A DNA stretch of 64,000 bases. It comes from Micromonospora noduli. Lineage in GTDB: Bacteria > Actinomycetota > Actinomycetes > Mycobacteriales > Micromonosporaceae. The notes under the pieces are model-generated. The model was given only the letters and a program-made list of their open reading frames with translations. It did no database searches and had not been told where the DNA came from. Below, piece by piece: positions 25,990 to 38,392 of this stretch. Where the stretch lies: assembly GCF_003264365.1 (NCBI RefSeq), contig NZ_PYAK01000026.1, positions 20,880 to 84,879 on the forward strand, in the 5' to 3' direction. The stretch's first letter is position 1; every line of letters begins with the position of its first letter. Both the position numbers and the translations under genes were made by a program.

Positions 25990-26016
25990 AGACGCCAGCA
26001 ACGGCGCCGATGGTTG
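25990..26016 (-). promoter_or_regulatory. ECF-type promoter of the second SigE-family gene
   Basis: On the minus strand CAACC (26016-26012), a 17-bp spacer and CGTCT (25994-25990) precede the sigma factor GTG by about 45 bp. Spacing and hexamers match the promoter at 18631-18656 exactly. Confidence 0.6.
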
Positions 26017-26084
26017 CCGGGGTCGGGTCCGGATCGGATCGAAATGGATCGCTCATCCTGCCGCACCGGCCGTAGGCTGCGCGG

Positions 26085-27854
26085 ATGCTGCTACGCATGT
26101 CGACCCTGTTGCTGCGGACCCTGCGCGAGGATCCGGCCGACGCGGAGGTGCCGAGCCATCGGCTGCTGCTGCGCGCCGGCTACATCCGTCGTGCCGCACC
26201 GGGCGGCTACACCTGGCTGCCGCTGGGCAAGCTGGTGCTGGATCGGATCACCGAGGTCGTGCGCGCCGAACTGCTGGCGATCGGCGACCAGGAGGTGCAC
26301 TTCCCGGCGCTGCTGCCCGCCGAGCCGTACCGCACCAGCGGCCGGTGGACGGAGTACGGCGACGACATCTTCACCCTCGCCGACCGGCGTGGTGCCGAGC
26401 ACCTGTTGGCACCCACCCACGAGGAGATGGCGGCGCTGCTGGTCAAGGACGTGTTCACCTCGTACCGGGACTTCCCGGTGACGCTGTTCCAGGTGCAGAC
26501 GAAGTTCCGCGACGAGGCGCGGCCGCGGGCCGGGTTGCTGCGCGGCCGGGAGTTCCTGATGAAGGACGCGTACTCCTTCGACCTGGACGAGGCGGGGCTG
26601 CGGGAGGCGTACGGGCGGCATCGCGCCGCGTACCAGCGGATCTTCGACCGGTTGGGGCTGGACTACACGGTGGTGCAGGCGATGTCCGGCGCGATGGGCG
26701 GGTCCGCGTCGGAGGAGTTCCTGGCGGCAACGCCGGTCGGCGAGGACACCTTCGTGGGCTGCACCTCCTGCGACTTCGCGGCGAACACCGAGGCGGTGGC
26801 CACCCGGGTGCCGAGCGCCGGTGATCCGAGCGCGCAGCCGGCCGTCGAGGTGCACGACACTCCGGAGACTCCGACGATCGCGAGCCTGGTGGAGTTGGCC
26901 AACGCGCGCCGGTTGGGCGGCCGGGACGGCTGGACCGCCGCCGACACCCTGAAGAACGTCGTGTTGTCAGTTCGTCAGCCGGGTGCCGACCGGGCCGAGC
27001 TGCTGGTCGTCGGGCTGCCCGGTGATCGGGAGGTCGACCTGAAGCGGGTCGGTGCCGCACTGCACCCTGCACAGGTGACCGTCTTCGAGGAGTGGGCCGA
27101 GCATCCGGAGCTGGTTCGCGGCTACATCGGACCGCAACTGCTCGACAAGCTGGGCATCCGCTACCTGGTCGACCCTCGGGTGGTGACCGGGTCTGCCTGG
27201 CTGACCGGGGCGAACGAGCCGGGCCGACACGCGACCGACGTGGTGTGCGGACGGGACTTCACCCCCGACGGCACCATCGAGGCGGCCGACGTCCGCGCCG
27301 GCGACCCCTGCCCGGAGTGCGAGGCGGGCGAGCTGACCATCCGGCGGGGCATCGAGATCGGGCACATTTTCCAGCTCGGCCGCCGCTTCACCGACGCCTT
27401 CGCTGTCGACGTGCTCGGGCCGGCCGGCAAGCCGGTCCGGCCGACAATGGGCTGCTACGGCATCGGGGTTTCCCGGGCGGTGGCGGCCGTCGCCGAGCAG
27501 CATCACGACGACCGAGGGCTGGTCTGGCCGGCGGCGGTCGCGCCGTGTGACGTACACCTGGTGGTTGCGGGCAAGGGCCCGCAGCTCGACGCGGCGCTGG
27601 AGCTCGGCGGGCGTCTCGCCGCCGCCGGCCTGCGGGTGCTTGTCGACGACCGCACGCACGTCTCGGCCGGGGTCAAGTTCACCGACGCCGAGCTGATCGG
27701 CATCCCCCGGGCCGTCGTGGTCGGCCGCCGGCTCGCCGAGGGGTACGTCGAGCTGCGCGAGCGGGCCGGTGACGGGCGTACCGAGTTGCCGCTGGACGGT
27801 CTGGTGGATCGACTCGTCCACGACGTACGCCACGAACGTGCGAGCCTGGTGTAG
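26085..27854 (+). CDS. proS: Prolyl-tRNA synthetase (bacterial type)
   Basis: This is a class II aminoacyl-tRNA synthetase of 589 aa, the length of bacterial-type ProRS with an editing insertion. The N-terminal catalytic core includes LLRAGYIRRAAPGGYTWLPL, HLLAPTHEEMAALLVKD (motif 2 area) and FQVQTKFRDEARPRAGLLRG. An insertion domain spans about residues 225-400. Motif 3 (GCYGIGVSRAVAAVAEQHHD) and a C-terminal anticodon-binding domain follow. It charges tRNA-Pro in the cytoplasm. TAGGCT (26073-26078) ends six bases before the ATG and no Shine-Dalgarno is present, so the mRNA is probably leaderless. It is divergent from the second ECF module. Confidence 0.96.
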   Translation: MLLRMSTLLLRTLREDPADAEVPSHRLLLRAGYIRRAAPGGYTWLPLGKLVLDRITEVVRAELLAIGDQEVHFPALLPAEPYRTSGRWTEYGDDIFTLADRRGAEHLLAPTHEEMAALLVKDVFTSYRDFPVTLFQVQTKFRDEARPRAGLLRGREFLMKDAYSFDLDEAGLREAYGRHRAAYQRIFDRLGLDYTVVQAMSGAMGGSASEEFLAATPVGEDTFVGCTSCDFAANTEAVATRVPSAGDPSAQPAVEVHDTPETPTIASLVELANARRLGGRDGWTAADTLKNVVLSVRQPGADRAELLVVGLPGDREVDLKRVGAALHPAQVTVFEEWAEHPELVRGYIGPQLLDKLGIRYLVDPRVVTGSAWLTGANEPGRHATDVVCGRDFTPDGTIEAADVRAGDPCPECEAGELTIRRGIEIGHIFQLGRRFTDAFAVDVLGPAGKPVRPTMGCYGIGVSRAVAAVAEQHHDDRGLVWPAAVAPCDVHLVVAGKGPQLDAALELGGRLAAAGLRVLVDDRTHVSAGVKFTDAELIGIPRAVVVGRRLAEGYVELRERAGDGRTELPLDGLVDRLVHDVRHERASLV

Positions 27855-27873
27855 CTGTCGCGTCACGGGGTAG
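27849..27873 (+). promoter_or_regulatory. SigB-like promoter of the CBS-domain gene
   Basis: GTGT (27849-27852), a 15-bp spacer and GGGTAG (27868-27873) resemble the general-stress GTTT-N14-16-GGGTA consensus of actinobacterial SigB/SigF. It overlaps the proS stop and lies 38 bp before the CBS gene. Confidence 0.45.
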
Positions 27874-27911
27874 TGCAGTCGGATCGGGTGGAAACGTCTT
27901 CGGAGGCTCTC

Positions 27912-28337
27912 ATGACCGGTTACCGGGTCAGTGACGTGATGACCAAGCAGGTCGTGTACCTGCCGGCCGAGACCACCCTGGACGAGGCGGCCAGGGTGAT
28001 GAAGGAGGCCGACATCGGTGATGTGGTGGTCACCGACGGCGCCAGCCTCGCCGGCATGCTCACTGACCGGGACATCGTGGTGCGGGCCGTGGCGGAGAAC
28101 AGCTCCCCTGCGGCCACCACCATCGGCTCGATCGTCACCCGCGAGGTTGTCATGATCGAACAGCACTGCACGGCGGGTGAGGCGGCGGCGCTCATGCGGG
28201 ACCGGGGCATCCGACGCGTGCTGGTCTGTGACAGTGACCGCAAGCTGGTGGGGATCGTCTCGCTCGGCGACCTGGCCATGCAGCTCGATCCCACCAGCGC
28301 GCTCAGCGAGATCAGCGAGCAGTCGCCCACCGTGTGA
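27912..28337 (+). CDS. CBS-domain protein (copy 1)
   Basis: This is a 141-aa protein made of two CBS motifs, VSDVMTKQVVYLPAETTLDE and IGSIVTREVVMIEQHCTAGE, each followed by the characteristic GMLTDRDIVVRAVAE or VGIVSLGDLAMQLD. There is no other domain. CBS pairs bind adenine nucleotides and report energy state; no partner enzyme is fused. ATG 27912 has GGAGG upstream. It resembles the CBS protein at 39951-40370, and both have a GGGTAG box upstream, hinting at shared general-stress control. Confidence 0.9.
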   Translation: MTGYRVSDVMTKQVVYLPAETTLDEAARVMKEADIGDVVVTDGASLAGMLTDRDIVVRAVAENSSPAATTIGSIVTREVVMIEQHCTAGEAAALMRDRGIRRVLVCDSDRKLVGIVSLGDLAMQLDPTSALSEISEQSPTV

Positions 28338-28372
28338 CCGGGGCCCCGACACGACGGCGGTAGCCTCGACGC

Positions 28373-28801
28373 ATGGCTGACATGCCGGCCCGACTGGCCG
28401 AGATCGTCGACGAGTTCGCCGCCGCGCCGCGCGACCTGGTCCTGGAGCTGCTCCTGGAGTACGCGGACGTGCTCCCGGCGCTGCCGGAGGGCGCCGCGGA
28501 GCGCGAGGGCATGGAACAGGTGCCCGAGTGTCAGACGGCGTTCTTCCTGCGCGCCCGGGTGACCCCGGAGGGCACCGTGGAGACGCTCTTCGACTGCCCA
28601 CCGGAGGCGCCCACCACCCGGGCGTTCGCCGGGATCCTCGCCGAGGGGTTGGCGGGGGCGAGCGCCGAGCAGGTGCTGGCCGTGCCGGACGACCTCTATC
28701 AGCGGATGGGGCTGGCCCAGGCGATCAGCCCGCTGCGGGTCCGCGGCGGTACGGCGATCCTGGGCCGTCTCAAGCGACAGATCCGGGAACAACTCGGCTG
28801 A
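28373..28801 (+). CDS. sufE: SufE-family cysteine desulfuration protein
   Basis: This is a 142-aa SufE homologue. It begins MADMPARLAEIVDEFAAAPR and carries the reactive Cys in QVPECQTAFFLRARV. It ends SPLRVRGGTAILGRLKRQIR, the usual SufE C-terminal helix. SufE accepts persulfide from a cysteine desulfurase for Fe-S cluster assembly. No suf operon is in the window, so this is a solitary gene. TAGCCT (28361-28366) ends six bases before the ATG, fitting a leaderless mRNA. A DsbA-like oxidoreductase follows 20 bp downstream and is probably cotranscribed. Confidence 0.92.
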   Translation: MADMPARLAEIVDEFAAAPRDLVLELLLEYADVLPALPEGAAEREGMEQVPECQTAFFLRARVTPEGTVETLFDCPPEAPTTRAFAGILAEGLAGASAEQVLAVPDDLYQRMGLAQAISPLRVRGGTAILGRLKRQIREQLG

Positions 28802-28821
28802 CCGCGAGGTTGGCACCGATC

Positions 28822-29457
28822 ATGGAGATCGAGATCTACGCGGACGTTATCTGCCCGTGGTGCTACATCGGCAAGCGCCGCCTGGATCAGGCCCTCGCCA
28901 GCTACAAGGGTGAGGTGACGGTCCGCTACCGGCCGTTCCAGCTCGACCCGTCGCCGGTGCCACAGCCGCAGCCGCTGGTGGAGGCGCTGGCCGGCAAGTT
29001 CGGCGGCCCGGAGCGCGCCCGGCAGATGGTCGACCACGTGACCCAGGTCGCGGCGGCCGACGGGCTGCGGCTCGACTACGACCGCGCGGTGATCGCCAAC
29101 ACCTTCGAGGCGCACCGGCTGGTCTCCTGGGCGACCGACCAGGGCAGGGCGGCCGAGATGGTGGAGGCGCTCTACCAGGCGCACTTCAACCACGGGGTCG
29201 ACGTCGGCTCGCGGGAGGCGCTGGCCACCCTGGCCGGTGAGATCGGCCTGGACGCGGCCGACGCGCGCCGGTTCCTCGACTCCGACGAGCGCGTCGTCGA
29301 CGTCGCCGCCGACCTGGCCGCCGCCCGGGATCTGGGCATCACCAGCGTGCCGACCTTCGTGCTGGCCGGAAAGTACGCGGTCTCCGGCGCGCAGGAGGTG
29401 CAGACGCTGCTCGCCGCGTTCGCCGAGGTCGAGCAGCGAGAGTCCGCAGCGCACTAA
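28822..29457 (+). CDS. DsbA-family thiol oxidoreductase (FrnE-like)
   Basis: This is a 211-aa cytoplasmic thioredoxin-fold protein with the active site ICPWCYIGKRRLD near the N-terminus (CPWC), an alpha-helical insertion (residues about 60-150), and the cis-Pro loop LGITSVPTFVLAGKYAVSGA. No signal peptide is present. It matches FrnE / polyketide-biosynthesis DsbA-like dithiol-disulfide isomerases. ATG 28822 follows GAGG at 11 bases. It lies 20 bp downstream of sufE. A perfect-but-one parS site lies just beyond the stop. Confidence 0.9.
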   Translation: MEIEIYADVICPWCYIGKRRLDQALASYKGEVTVRYRPFQLDPSPVPQPQPLVEALAGKFGGPERARQMVDHVTQVAAADGLRLDYDRAVIANTFEAHRLVSWATDQGRAAEMVEALYQAHFNHGVDVGSREALATLAGEIGLDAADARRFLDSDERVVDVAADLAAARDLGITSVPTFVLAGKYAVSGAQEVQTLLAAFAEVEQRESAAH

Positions 29458-29501
29458 CACTGAGTCACCGACGTCCGGGCGTCCGGCATCGATGATCACG
29501 A

Positions 29502-29517
29502 TGTTTCACGTGCAACA
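29502..29517. other. parS-like site (one mismatch)
   Basis: TGTTTCACGTGCAACA differs at one position from the canonical ParB site TGTTTCACGTGAAACA. It lies in the short gap between two convergent genes, about 25 kb from oriC on the gyrase side. The other three copies cluster at parA/parB. Confidence 0.75.
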
Positions 29518-29537
29518 ACATCGATGCCGATGCCTGG

Positions 29538-30086
29538 TCAGACCGGCCTGGCCAGCCCCTCCACCACCTGGGCTCCCGGCAGCGCGCCCAACGCCGGCCC
29601 CGGCAGCGCTATCTTGCTGTGCCGTACGCCGGACCCGACGATCACGTGCGGTGTGGCGATGACGCGCGCGTCCACCAGGATCGGCCACTGCGCCGGCAGC
29701 CCGATCGGGGTGATGCCGCCGTACTCCATTCCGGTCAACTCGACAGCGTCGTCCATCGGGGCAAAGCTCGCCTTGCGGACGTCCAGCGCCCGGCGGGCCA
29801 CCCCGTTCACGTCGGCCCGCGTGGTGGCCAGGATGATGCAGGCCGCGTAGCGGACCACGCCCTCGCGCTTGCCCGCCACCACGACACAGTTGGCGGACAC
29901 GTCCAGCCCCACCTCGTACGCCGCGCAGAACGCCGCGGTGTCGGCGAGGTCGGCGTCGATCGGCGCGACCAGCACGTCGTTGACGTCCACCGGCGCGTCG
30001 GCGGGCCACTGCGCGATGGCCTCCGCGACCGGCGGGGCGAGCAGATCCAGGCGGGCGCGGGCCGGTTCGGTCTTCAGCGTTCCCAT
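29538..30086 (-). CDS. YbaK/EbsC-family protein (aminoacyl-tRNA deacylase-like)
   Basis: This is a 182-aa single-domain protein of the YbaK/prolyl-tRNA editing fold. Visible features are ANCVVVAGKREGVVRYAACI, DVRKASFAPMDDAVELTGM and EYGGITPIGLPAQWPILVDA, which contain the Lys and the GGxxP-type loop of the family. Such proteins hydrolyse mischarged Cys- or Ala-tRNAs in trans. ATG 30086 is chosen at the start of family similarity; longer in-frame extensions read low-complexity DNA. It converges on the FrnE-like gene. Confidence 0.85.
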   Translation of the reverse strand: MGTLKTEPARARLDLLAPPVAEAIAQWPADAPVDVNDVLVAPIDADLADTAAFCAAYEVGLDVSANCVVVAGKREGVVRYAACIILATTRADVNGVARRALDVRKASFAPMDDAVELTGMEYGGITPIGLPAQWPILVDARVIATPHVIVGSGVRHSKIALPGPALGALPGAQVVEGLARPV

Positions 30087-30181
30087 CACGGGTGCGATCC
30101 TCGCATCCGCGACGCTGAACCGCCCAGCGGCTCCCCGACCCCCCGGTGACGCCACCGGCCCGGGCCGGATCGATCCGGTGC

Positions 30182-30376
30182 TCAACTGCCGGCGAGGAAA
30201 GCGTTGTCGCGCATGAAGGAGCGGTCGCGGGCAGCCGCCAACTCCTCCTCGCGCTGGGCCTTGGCCCGTTGCAGCTCCAGATCCTCGAAGGCGTGCCGGA
30301 CACCCAGCCGGATCACGCCGTAGAGGAAGACGAAGCCGAAGACGTAGAGGATCACAGTGGTGACGACAGCGAACAT
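30182..30376 (-). CDS. Small single-pass membrane protein
   Basis: This is a 64-aa protein. MFAVVTTVILYVFGFVFLYG forms an N-terminal transmembrane helix, and the rest is a charged helix (EDLELQRAKAQREEELAAAR) facing the cytoplasm. TACGGT (30388-30383) ends exactly six bases before the ATG, supporting a leaderless transcript and this short start. I do not recognise a characterised family. It sits between the YbaK-type gene and an NAD(P)-binding protein, all on the minus strand. Confidence 0.7.
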   Translation of the reverse strand: MFAVVTTVILYVFGFVFLYGVIRLGVRHAFEDLELQRAKAQREEELAAARDRSFMRDNAFLAGS

Positions 30377-30413
30377 GGCGTCACCGTAAGACGAACGTGA
30401 ACCGTTGTTGCTC

Positions 30414-31196
30414 TCATTTCCGGCCGGTTCCCCCGTACGTGTCGGCCAGGTGGTCGGCCCAGGTTCGTACGCCCCGGGGCAGCGCCTCGGTGGCCAGACC
30501 ACCGGCCCGCAGTTCGCGACCGAGTCGGCCGGGAATCCGCACCGGCAGCAAGGGTCGGCGCGAGCCTCGGGCCGCTCGCCAAGCCCGGGCGGCCTCGTCG
30601 AAGCGGAGCACCTGCGGCCCACCCAGCTCCTCGACGCCGCCCAACGGGCCGGCGACCAGTCGGGCCGCCAGCCGCGCCGCCACCTCGCGCGGGTCGACCG
30701 GTTGGGCGAGCACCGCCCGGTCCCCGATCACCGGGCCCAGCCGCGCGCTGGCGGTCAGCATGTCGTCAAGGAACTGGGGAAACTGGGTGGCCCGCAGCAC
30801 CGACCAGGGCACCGGACCGGCCGCGATCACCTGCTCGGCGGCGAGCTTGTGGCGGTAGTACGGGATCGGCACCCGATCAACCCCGACGATCGAGATGTAG
30901 ACGATGTGCCGGACACCGGCCGTGCCGGCGGCCACCACCAGTCGGCGGGTGCCCAACACGTCCACCTGGTAGGTCTGCCGACCCCGAGGCGCGGATGCCA
31001 GGTGCAGTACGGCGTCCACCCCGGTCACCGCCTCGGTCAGCCCGTCCCCGGTGGCCAGGTCGGACACCACCCACTCCACGTCCGAGCCGGCGGGCGGCCT
31101 GCGGCTGGTGGCCCGGACGCTGATCCGATCGTCGCGCAACCGGCCCAGCACCGCACGGCCCAGATTGCCAGATGCCCCGGTGATCAGAACCTTCAT
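30414..31196 (-). CDS. NAD(P)-binding SDR/NmrA-type protein
   Basis: This 260-aa protein has the atypical SDR fold. The N-terminal dinucleotide motif is MKVLITGASGNLGRAVLGRL. VDAVLHLASAPRGRQTYQVD and IVYISIVGVDRVPIPYYRHK provide the family pattern, with a YxxxK-like YYRHK. The C-terminal part includes GGPQVLRFDEAARAWRAA. It resembles NmrA/NAD-dependent epimerase-like proteins used as redox sensors or reductases. ATG 31196 has AGGAGGA upstream. The substrate is unknown. Confidence 0.87.
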   Translation of the reverse strand: MKVLITGASGNLGRAVLGRLRDDRISVRATSRRPPAGSDVEWVVSDLATGDGLTEAVTGVDAVLHLASAPRGRQTYQVDVLGTRRLVVAAGTAGVRHIVYISIVGVDRVPIPYYRHKLAAEQVIAAGPVPWSVLRATQFPQFLDDMLTASARLGPVIGDRAVLAQPVDPREVAARLAARLVAGPLGGVEELGGPQVLRFDEAARAWRAARGSRRPLLPVRIPGRLGRELRAGGLATEALPRGVRTWADHLADTYGGTGRK

Positions 31197-31275
31197 CTCG
31201 TCCTCCTGCGAACCCGTCCGACCCTTACCTCGTGCCGACGAAACGACACGGCATCCCGTGACGGCGGGTGGCCAC

Positions 31276-31929
31276 TCACCCCGATCGAATCAGGTCCAAC
31301 ACGGTGAGCAGCGCGAAGAACGCGATCACGATCTCGTTGACGATCCAGGCGTGCCCCTCGGCCCAGTTCCGCATCCGGGTCAGCACCCGCGAGGCGCTAC
31401 TCCCCAGCAGCAGCAACGCCAGCAGGGGCAGCGCGAGCAGGAGCACTGTGAGCAGCACGAACGGCACCAGGTGCCACCACGGCAGATCATGTCGGGCCAC
31501 ACTCGCCCCGACGGTGGCCATGGTCAGGTCGTCGGTGGGCGTCGCCACGAAGAGCAGCGCACCCAGCCGCAGCGCCTGCGGCGGACCGGCATGCTCGATG
31601 CTCCCCAGCCAGCGCGGCGGTCCCGAGCGGTCCCGGCGCACCCAGATCAGCACGGCCAGGCACACCAGCAGAGCCAGCACCACCAGGTCGATGGCGGGGC
31701 CGCGGTCGACCTTCCCGGCGACGGCACTGGCGTCGGCGGCCACCCCACGCACCAGCTTGGCCAACAACCAGGCCACCGTCACCCCGGCGGCGACCACCAG
31801 CCCCGCGCCGGCGAGGAAGCCCAGCGACGCCGCCCGGGGCCGATCCGACGAAGCCAGGAAGACCGCCACCACCAACTGCGTCCCGGCAACCATGACCACG
31901 GCGAGGGGCAGCACGGTCAGGAAGTTCAT
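31276..31929 (-). CDS. GAP-family (Sap-like) membrane protein
   Basis: This is a 217-aa polytopic protein with about six hydrophobic helices: FLTVLPLAVVMVAGTQLVVA, AGLVVAAGVTVAWLLAKLVR, AIDLVVLALLVCLAVLIWV and others. The pattern PPQALRLGALLFVATPTDDL fits the GAP/Sap family (LysE-like fold), relatives of which are linked to export of glycopeptidolipid or sulfolipid in mycobacteria. ATG 31929 follows a GGA-rich segment. It lies upstream of the NmrA-like gene and downstream of an MFS transporter on the same strand. The substrate is unknown. Confidence 0.75.
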   Translation of the reverse strand: MNFLTVLPLAVVMVAGTQLVVAVFLASSDRPRAASLGFLAGAGLVVAAGVTVAWLLAKLVRGVAADASAVAGKVDRGPAIDLVVLALLVCLAVLIWVRRDRSGPPRWLGSIEHAGPPQALRLGALLFVATPTDDLTMATVGASVARHDLPWWHLVPFVLLTVLLLALPLLALLLLGSSASRVLTRMRNWAEGHAWIVNEIVIAFFALLTVLDLIRSG

Positions 31930-31980
31930 CGCCCGCCATCCTTCCGGCACGAGCGGGCGGGACGCGGCGGAATCCGCGGA

Positions 31981-33369
31981 TCACCCGGCCTGTCGCACAC
32001 CCCCGTCCACCACGACCCGGCCGGCGAGCAACGCCCCGAGCAGCGCCAGCCCCGCGGTCACCACGAGCGTCGTCGTGTAGCTGGCCGGGCCCGGCGCGCT
32101 TCCTGCCGCCAACACGGCCCCGGTCAGCGCGAGCACTGTCGCCGCGAAGAGGGAGTCGCTCAGTTGCAGTGACGAGCTGTTGCGGCCCTGCTCACCCGGC
32201 GCGGACAACTCCAGGGTGAGCACCGACAACGGCGGATAGAGCAACCCCATGCCCAGACCGGCGATCGCCCAACCGGCCACGGCGACGGCCACCGGCAGCT
32301 CGGGCCGGACGGCCAGCGCCACAGTGGCGGTGCCGACGGTGATGCAGCTCAGCCCGGCGCGCGGCAGGCTGGCCCGCGACGCCGGCACCGGGATCCGGCC
32401 CTGCAACCAGGAGCCCGCCGACCATGCCAGCGCGCCGACCGTGAGGACCAGCCCGGCCGCGGTCGGCGAGAGGCCCCGTTCCCGGGAGAGCATCAACGGG
32501 ATGACCACCTCGCTGCCGACGAAGGCCGCCGACGCCAGGCCACGCAGCCCCACGACGGTGGGCAGCCCCCGTGCTGCCCGAAGGAACCCGGCCGGCAGCA
32601 GGCGTGGGGCACAGACCAACAGGCCGACAACGGCGAACGCGACCAGCACCAGGGCCGTGGCGCCGCGCTGCTGCCCCCCGATGTGCAGCAGTGCGGCACT
32701 CACCGCGGCCCCGCACGCCCAACCGATCCGCGCCGCCGCACCCGTCGGCGGGCTCGTCGCCGCACTCCGGCCCAGCGACCGCAGGCCGGGATGGATCAGC
32801 AGCCCCGCCGGCACCGCCACCGCCGGCACCGCCAGGAAGACCCACCGCCAGCCCAGGTGCTGCACGATCAGGCCGGCAACCGCCGGCCCGACCAGCGACG
32901 GTACGACCCACGCCGCCGCGAACGCCGCGAAGATCCGCCGGTGCAGGTCCTGCGGGTACGCCTGCCCGACAATCACGTAGAGCGCCACCGAGAGCAGCCC
33001 GGAGCCGAAACCCTGCACGACCCGCCCGACGACCAGCGCGCTCATCACGGGGGCGGTCCCGGCGATCAGCAACCCGACCACGAACCAGGCGACGCCGTGC
33101 CACATCGGCCCCTTCGGACCCCGGGCGTCGCACCAGATGCCGGAGACCACCATGGCCAGCACACCGGTGGCGAACGGGCCACCAAACGCGATCCCGTAGA
33201 GCGCCAGCCCGTCCAGGCTGCGCGCGACGGTCGGCATTGCCGTACCGACCGCCAACGCCTCGAACGCGAGGAGTGAGATCAGCGCGACGCTGCCCACCGT
33301 CATCGCGCGCAGCCGGGGTGCGAAGAGTCCCGGTGCGGCGGGTGTGGCGGTGACGGCTGTGCTCGGCAT
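31981..33369 (-). CDS. MFS multidrug-type transporter
   Basis: This is a 462-aa transporter with about 14 predicted hydrophobic helices, in keeping with DHA2-like exporters. The N-terminal half has VVGRVVQGFGSGLLSVALYV, the conserved motif C-like region, and helix 1 is VGSVALISLLAFEALAVGTA. ATG 33369 is preferred to an upstream TTG. TTGACA (33406-33401), a 19-bp spacer and CATGCT (33381-33376) end six bases before it, again a leaderless arrangement. Drug export is inferred only from family. Confidence 0.88.
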   Translation of the reverse strand: MPSTAVTATPAAPGLFAPRLRAMTVGSVALISLLAFEALAVGTAMPTVARSLDGLALYGIAFGGPFATGVLAMVVSGIWCDARGPKGPMWHGVAWFVVGLLIAGTAPVMSALVVGRVVQGFGSGLLSVALYVIVGQAYPQDLHRRIFAAFAAAWVVPSLVGPAVAGLIVQHLGWRWVFLAVPAVAVPAGLLIHPGLRSLGRSAATSPPTGAAARIGWACGAAVSAALLHIGGQQRGATALVLVAFAVVGLLVCAPRLLPAGFLRAARGLPTVVGLRGLASAAFVGSEVVIPLMLSRERGLSPTAAGLVLTVGALAWSAGSWLQGRIPVPASRASLPRAGLSCITVGTATVALAVRPELPVAVAVAGWAIAGLGMGLLYPPLSVLTLELSAPGEQGRNSSSLQLSDSLFAATVLALTGAVLAAGSAPGPASYTTTLVVTAGLALLGALLAGRVVVDGGVRQAG

Positions 33370-33428
33370 CGACCGAGCATGCGACTTCAACCCTGATTCA
33401 TGTCAACCGTCCGGTGACCCGGCTCTCG

Positions 33429-33689
33429 TCAGGCGTCCTGCAGCGCCTCCCCGACACCGCGCACCAGTCCGGAAAAATGCTGGTCTGCCAGCAGGTGACC
33501 AGCGGTGATCACCACAGCGATCGGCCACTCGATGACCTGTAGCGCGGCGAGCACTCCGAGCCCTGCGTAGTAGGCGACCTTGTCCGGTGGCGGCACCGCC
33601 ACCTCGCCCAGCATCGGCAGTTGCACCCGCCGGTTGTACATCTTGACGTTCTCCCGCGAACCGTTGAGATGTCGCGTCAGCGTGCTCAT
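33429..33689 (-). CDS. Small membrane-associated protein divergent from the P-type ATPase
   Basis: This is an 86-aa protein starting MSTLTRHLNGSRENVKMYNR with GGAGG upstream of the ATG. The central part VAYYAGLGVLAALQVIEWPI, then AVVITAGHLLADQHF, is hydrophobic and probably forms one or two membrane-embedded helices. I do not recognise a characterised family, though similar small proteins lie next to large CtpI-type ATPase genes in mycobacteria and relatives. It is divergent from the ATPase and could be its accessory subunit; this is inferred from position. Confidence 0.75.
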   Translation of the reverse strand: MSTLTRHLNGSRENVKMYNRRVQLPMLGEVAVPPPDKVAYYAGLGVLAALQVIEWPIAVVITAGHLLADQHFSGLVRGVGEALQDA

Positions 33690-33842
33690 GCCGGCCTCCC
33701 CATGTCCGGTGATGGTCGTCGGGTTCCACGGCCCATCCCGTCCATGCGCCAGCGACGGCGCAAAATTCCGCCGCTCAGGGGGCATAACGGATGGCAGGTC
33801 GGGAAGCCAGGCCGCCGGACGTGAGTGCGGTGGGAGGACGAC

Positions 33843-33907
33843 ATGGCCAAGGTCAGGACGAGCGGCAACAGGGAGCCGGGCCGGCGCCCGTCCACCCGTA
33901 CGCCTCG

Positions 33908-33911
<4 letters not shown>
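33843..33911 (+). CDS. Putative 22-aa leader peptide of the P-type ATPase gene
   Basis: An ATG at 33843 with a strong GGGAGGA Shine-Dalgarno opens a 22-codon frame (MAKVRTSGNREPGRRPSTRT, then PR) that stops at 33911. Its TGA overlaps the ATPase ATG at 33908 as ATGA. The ATPase ATG itself has no good ribosome site, so translation of the small frame could load ribosomes onto the large gene. The peptide is basic. Confidence 0.5.
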
Positions 33912-38380
<4,469 letters not shown>

Positions 38381-38392
38381 CCGTCGGCGCCA

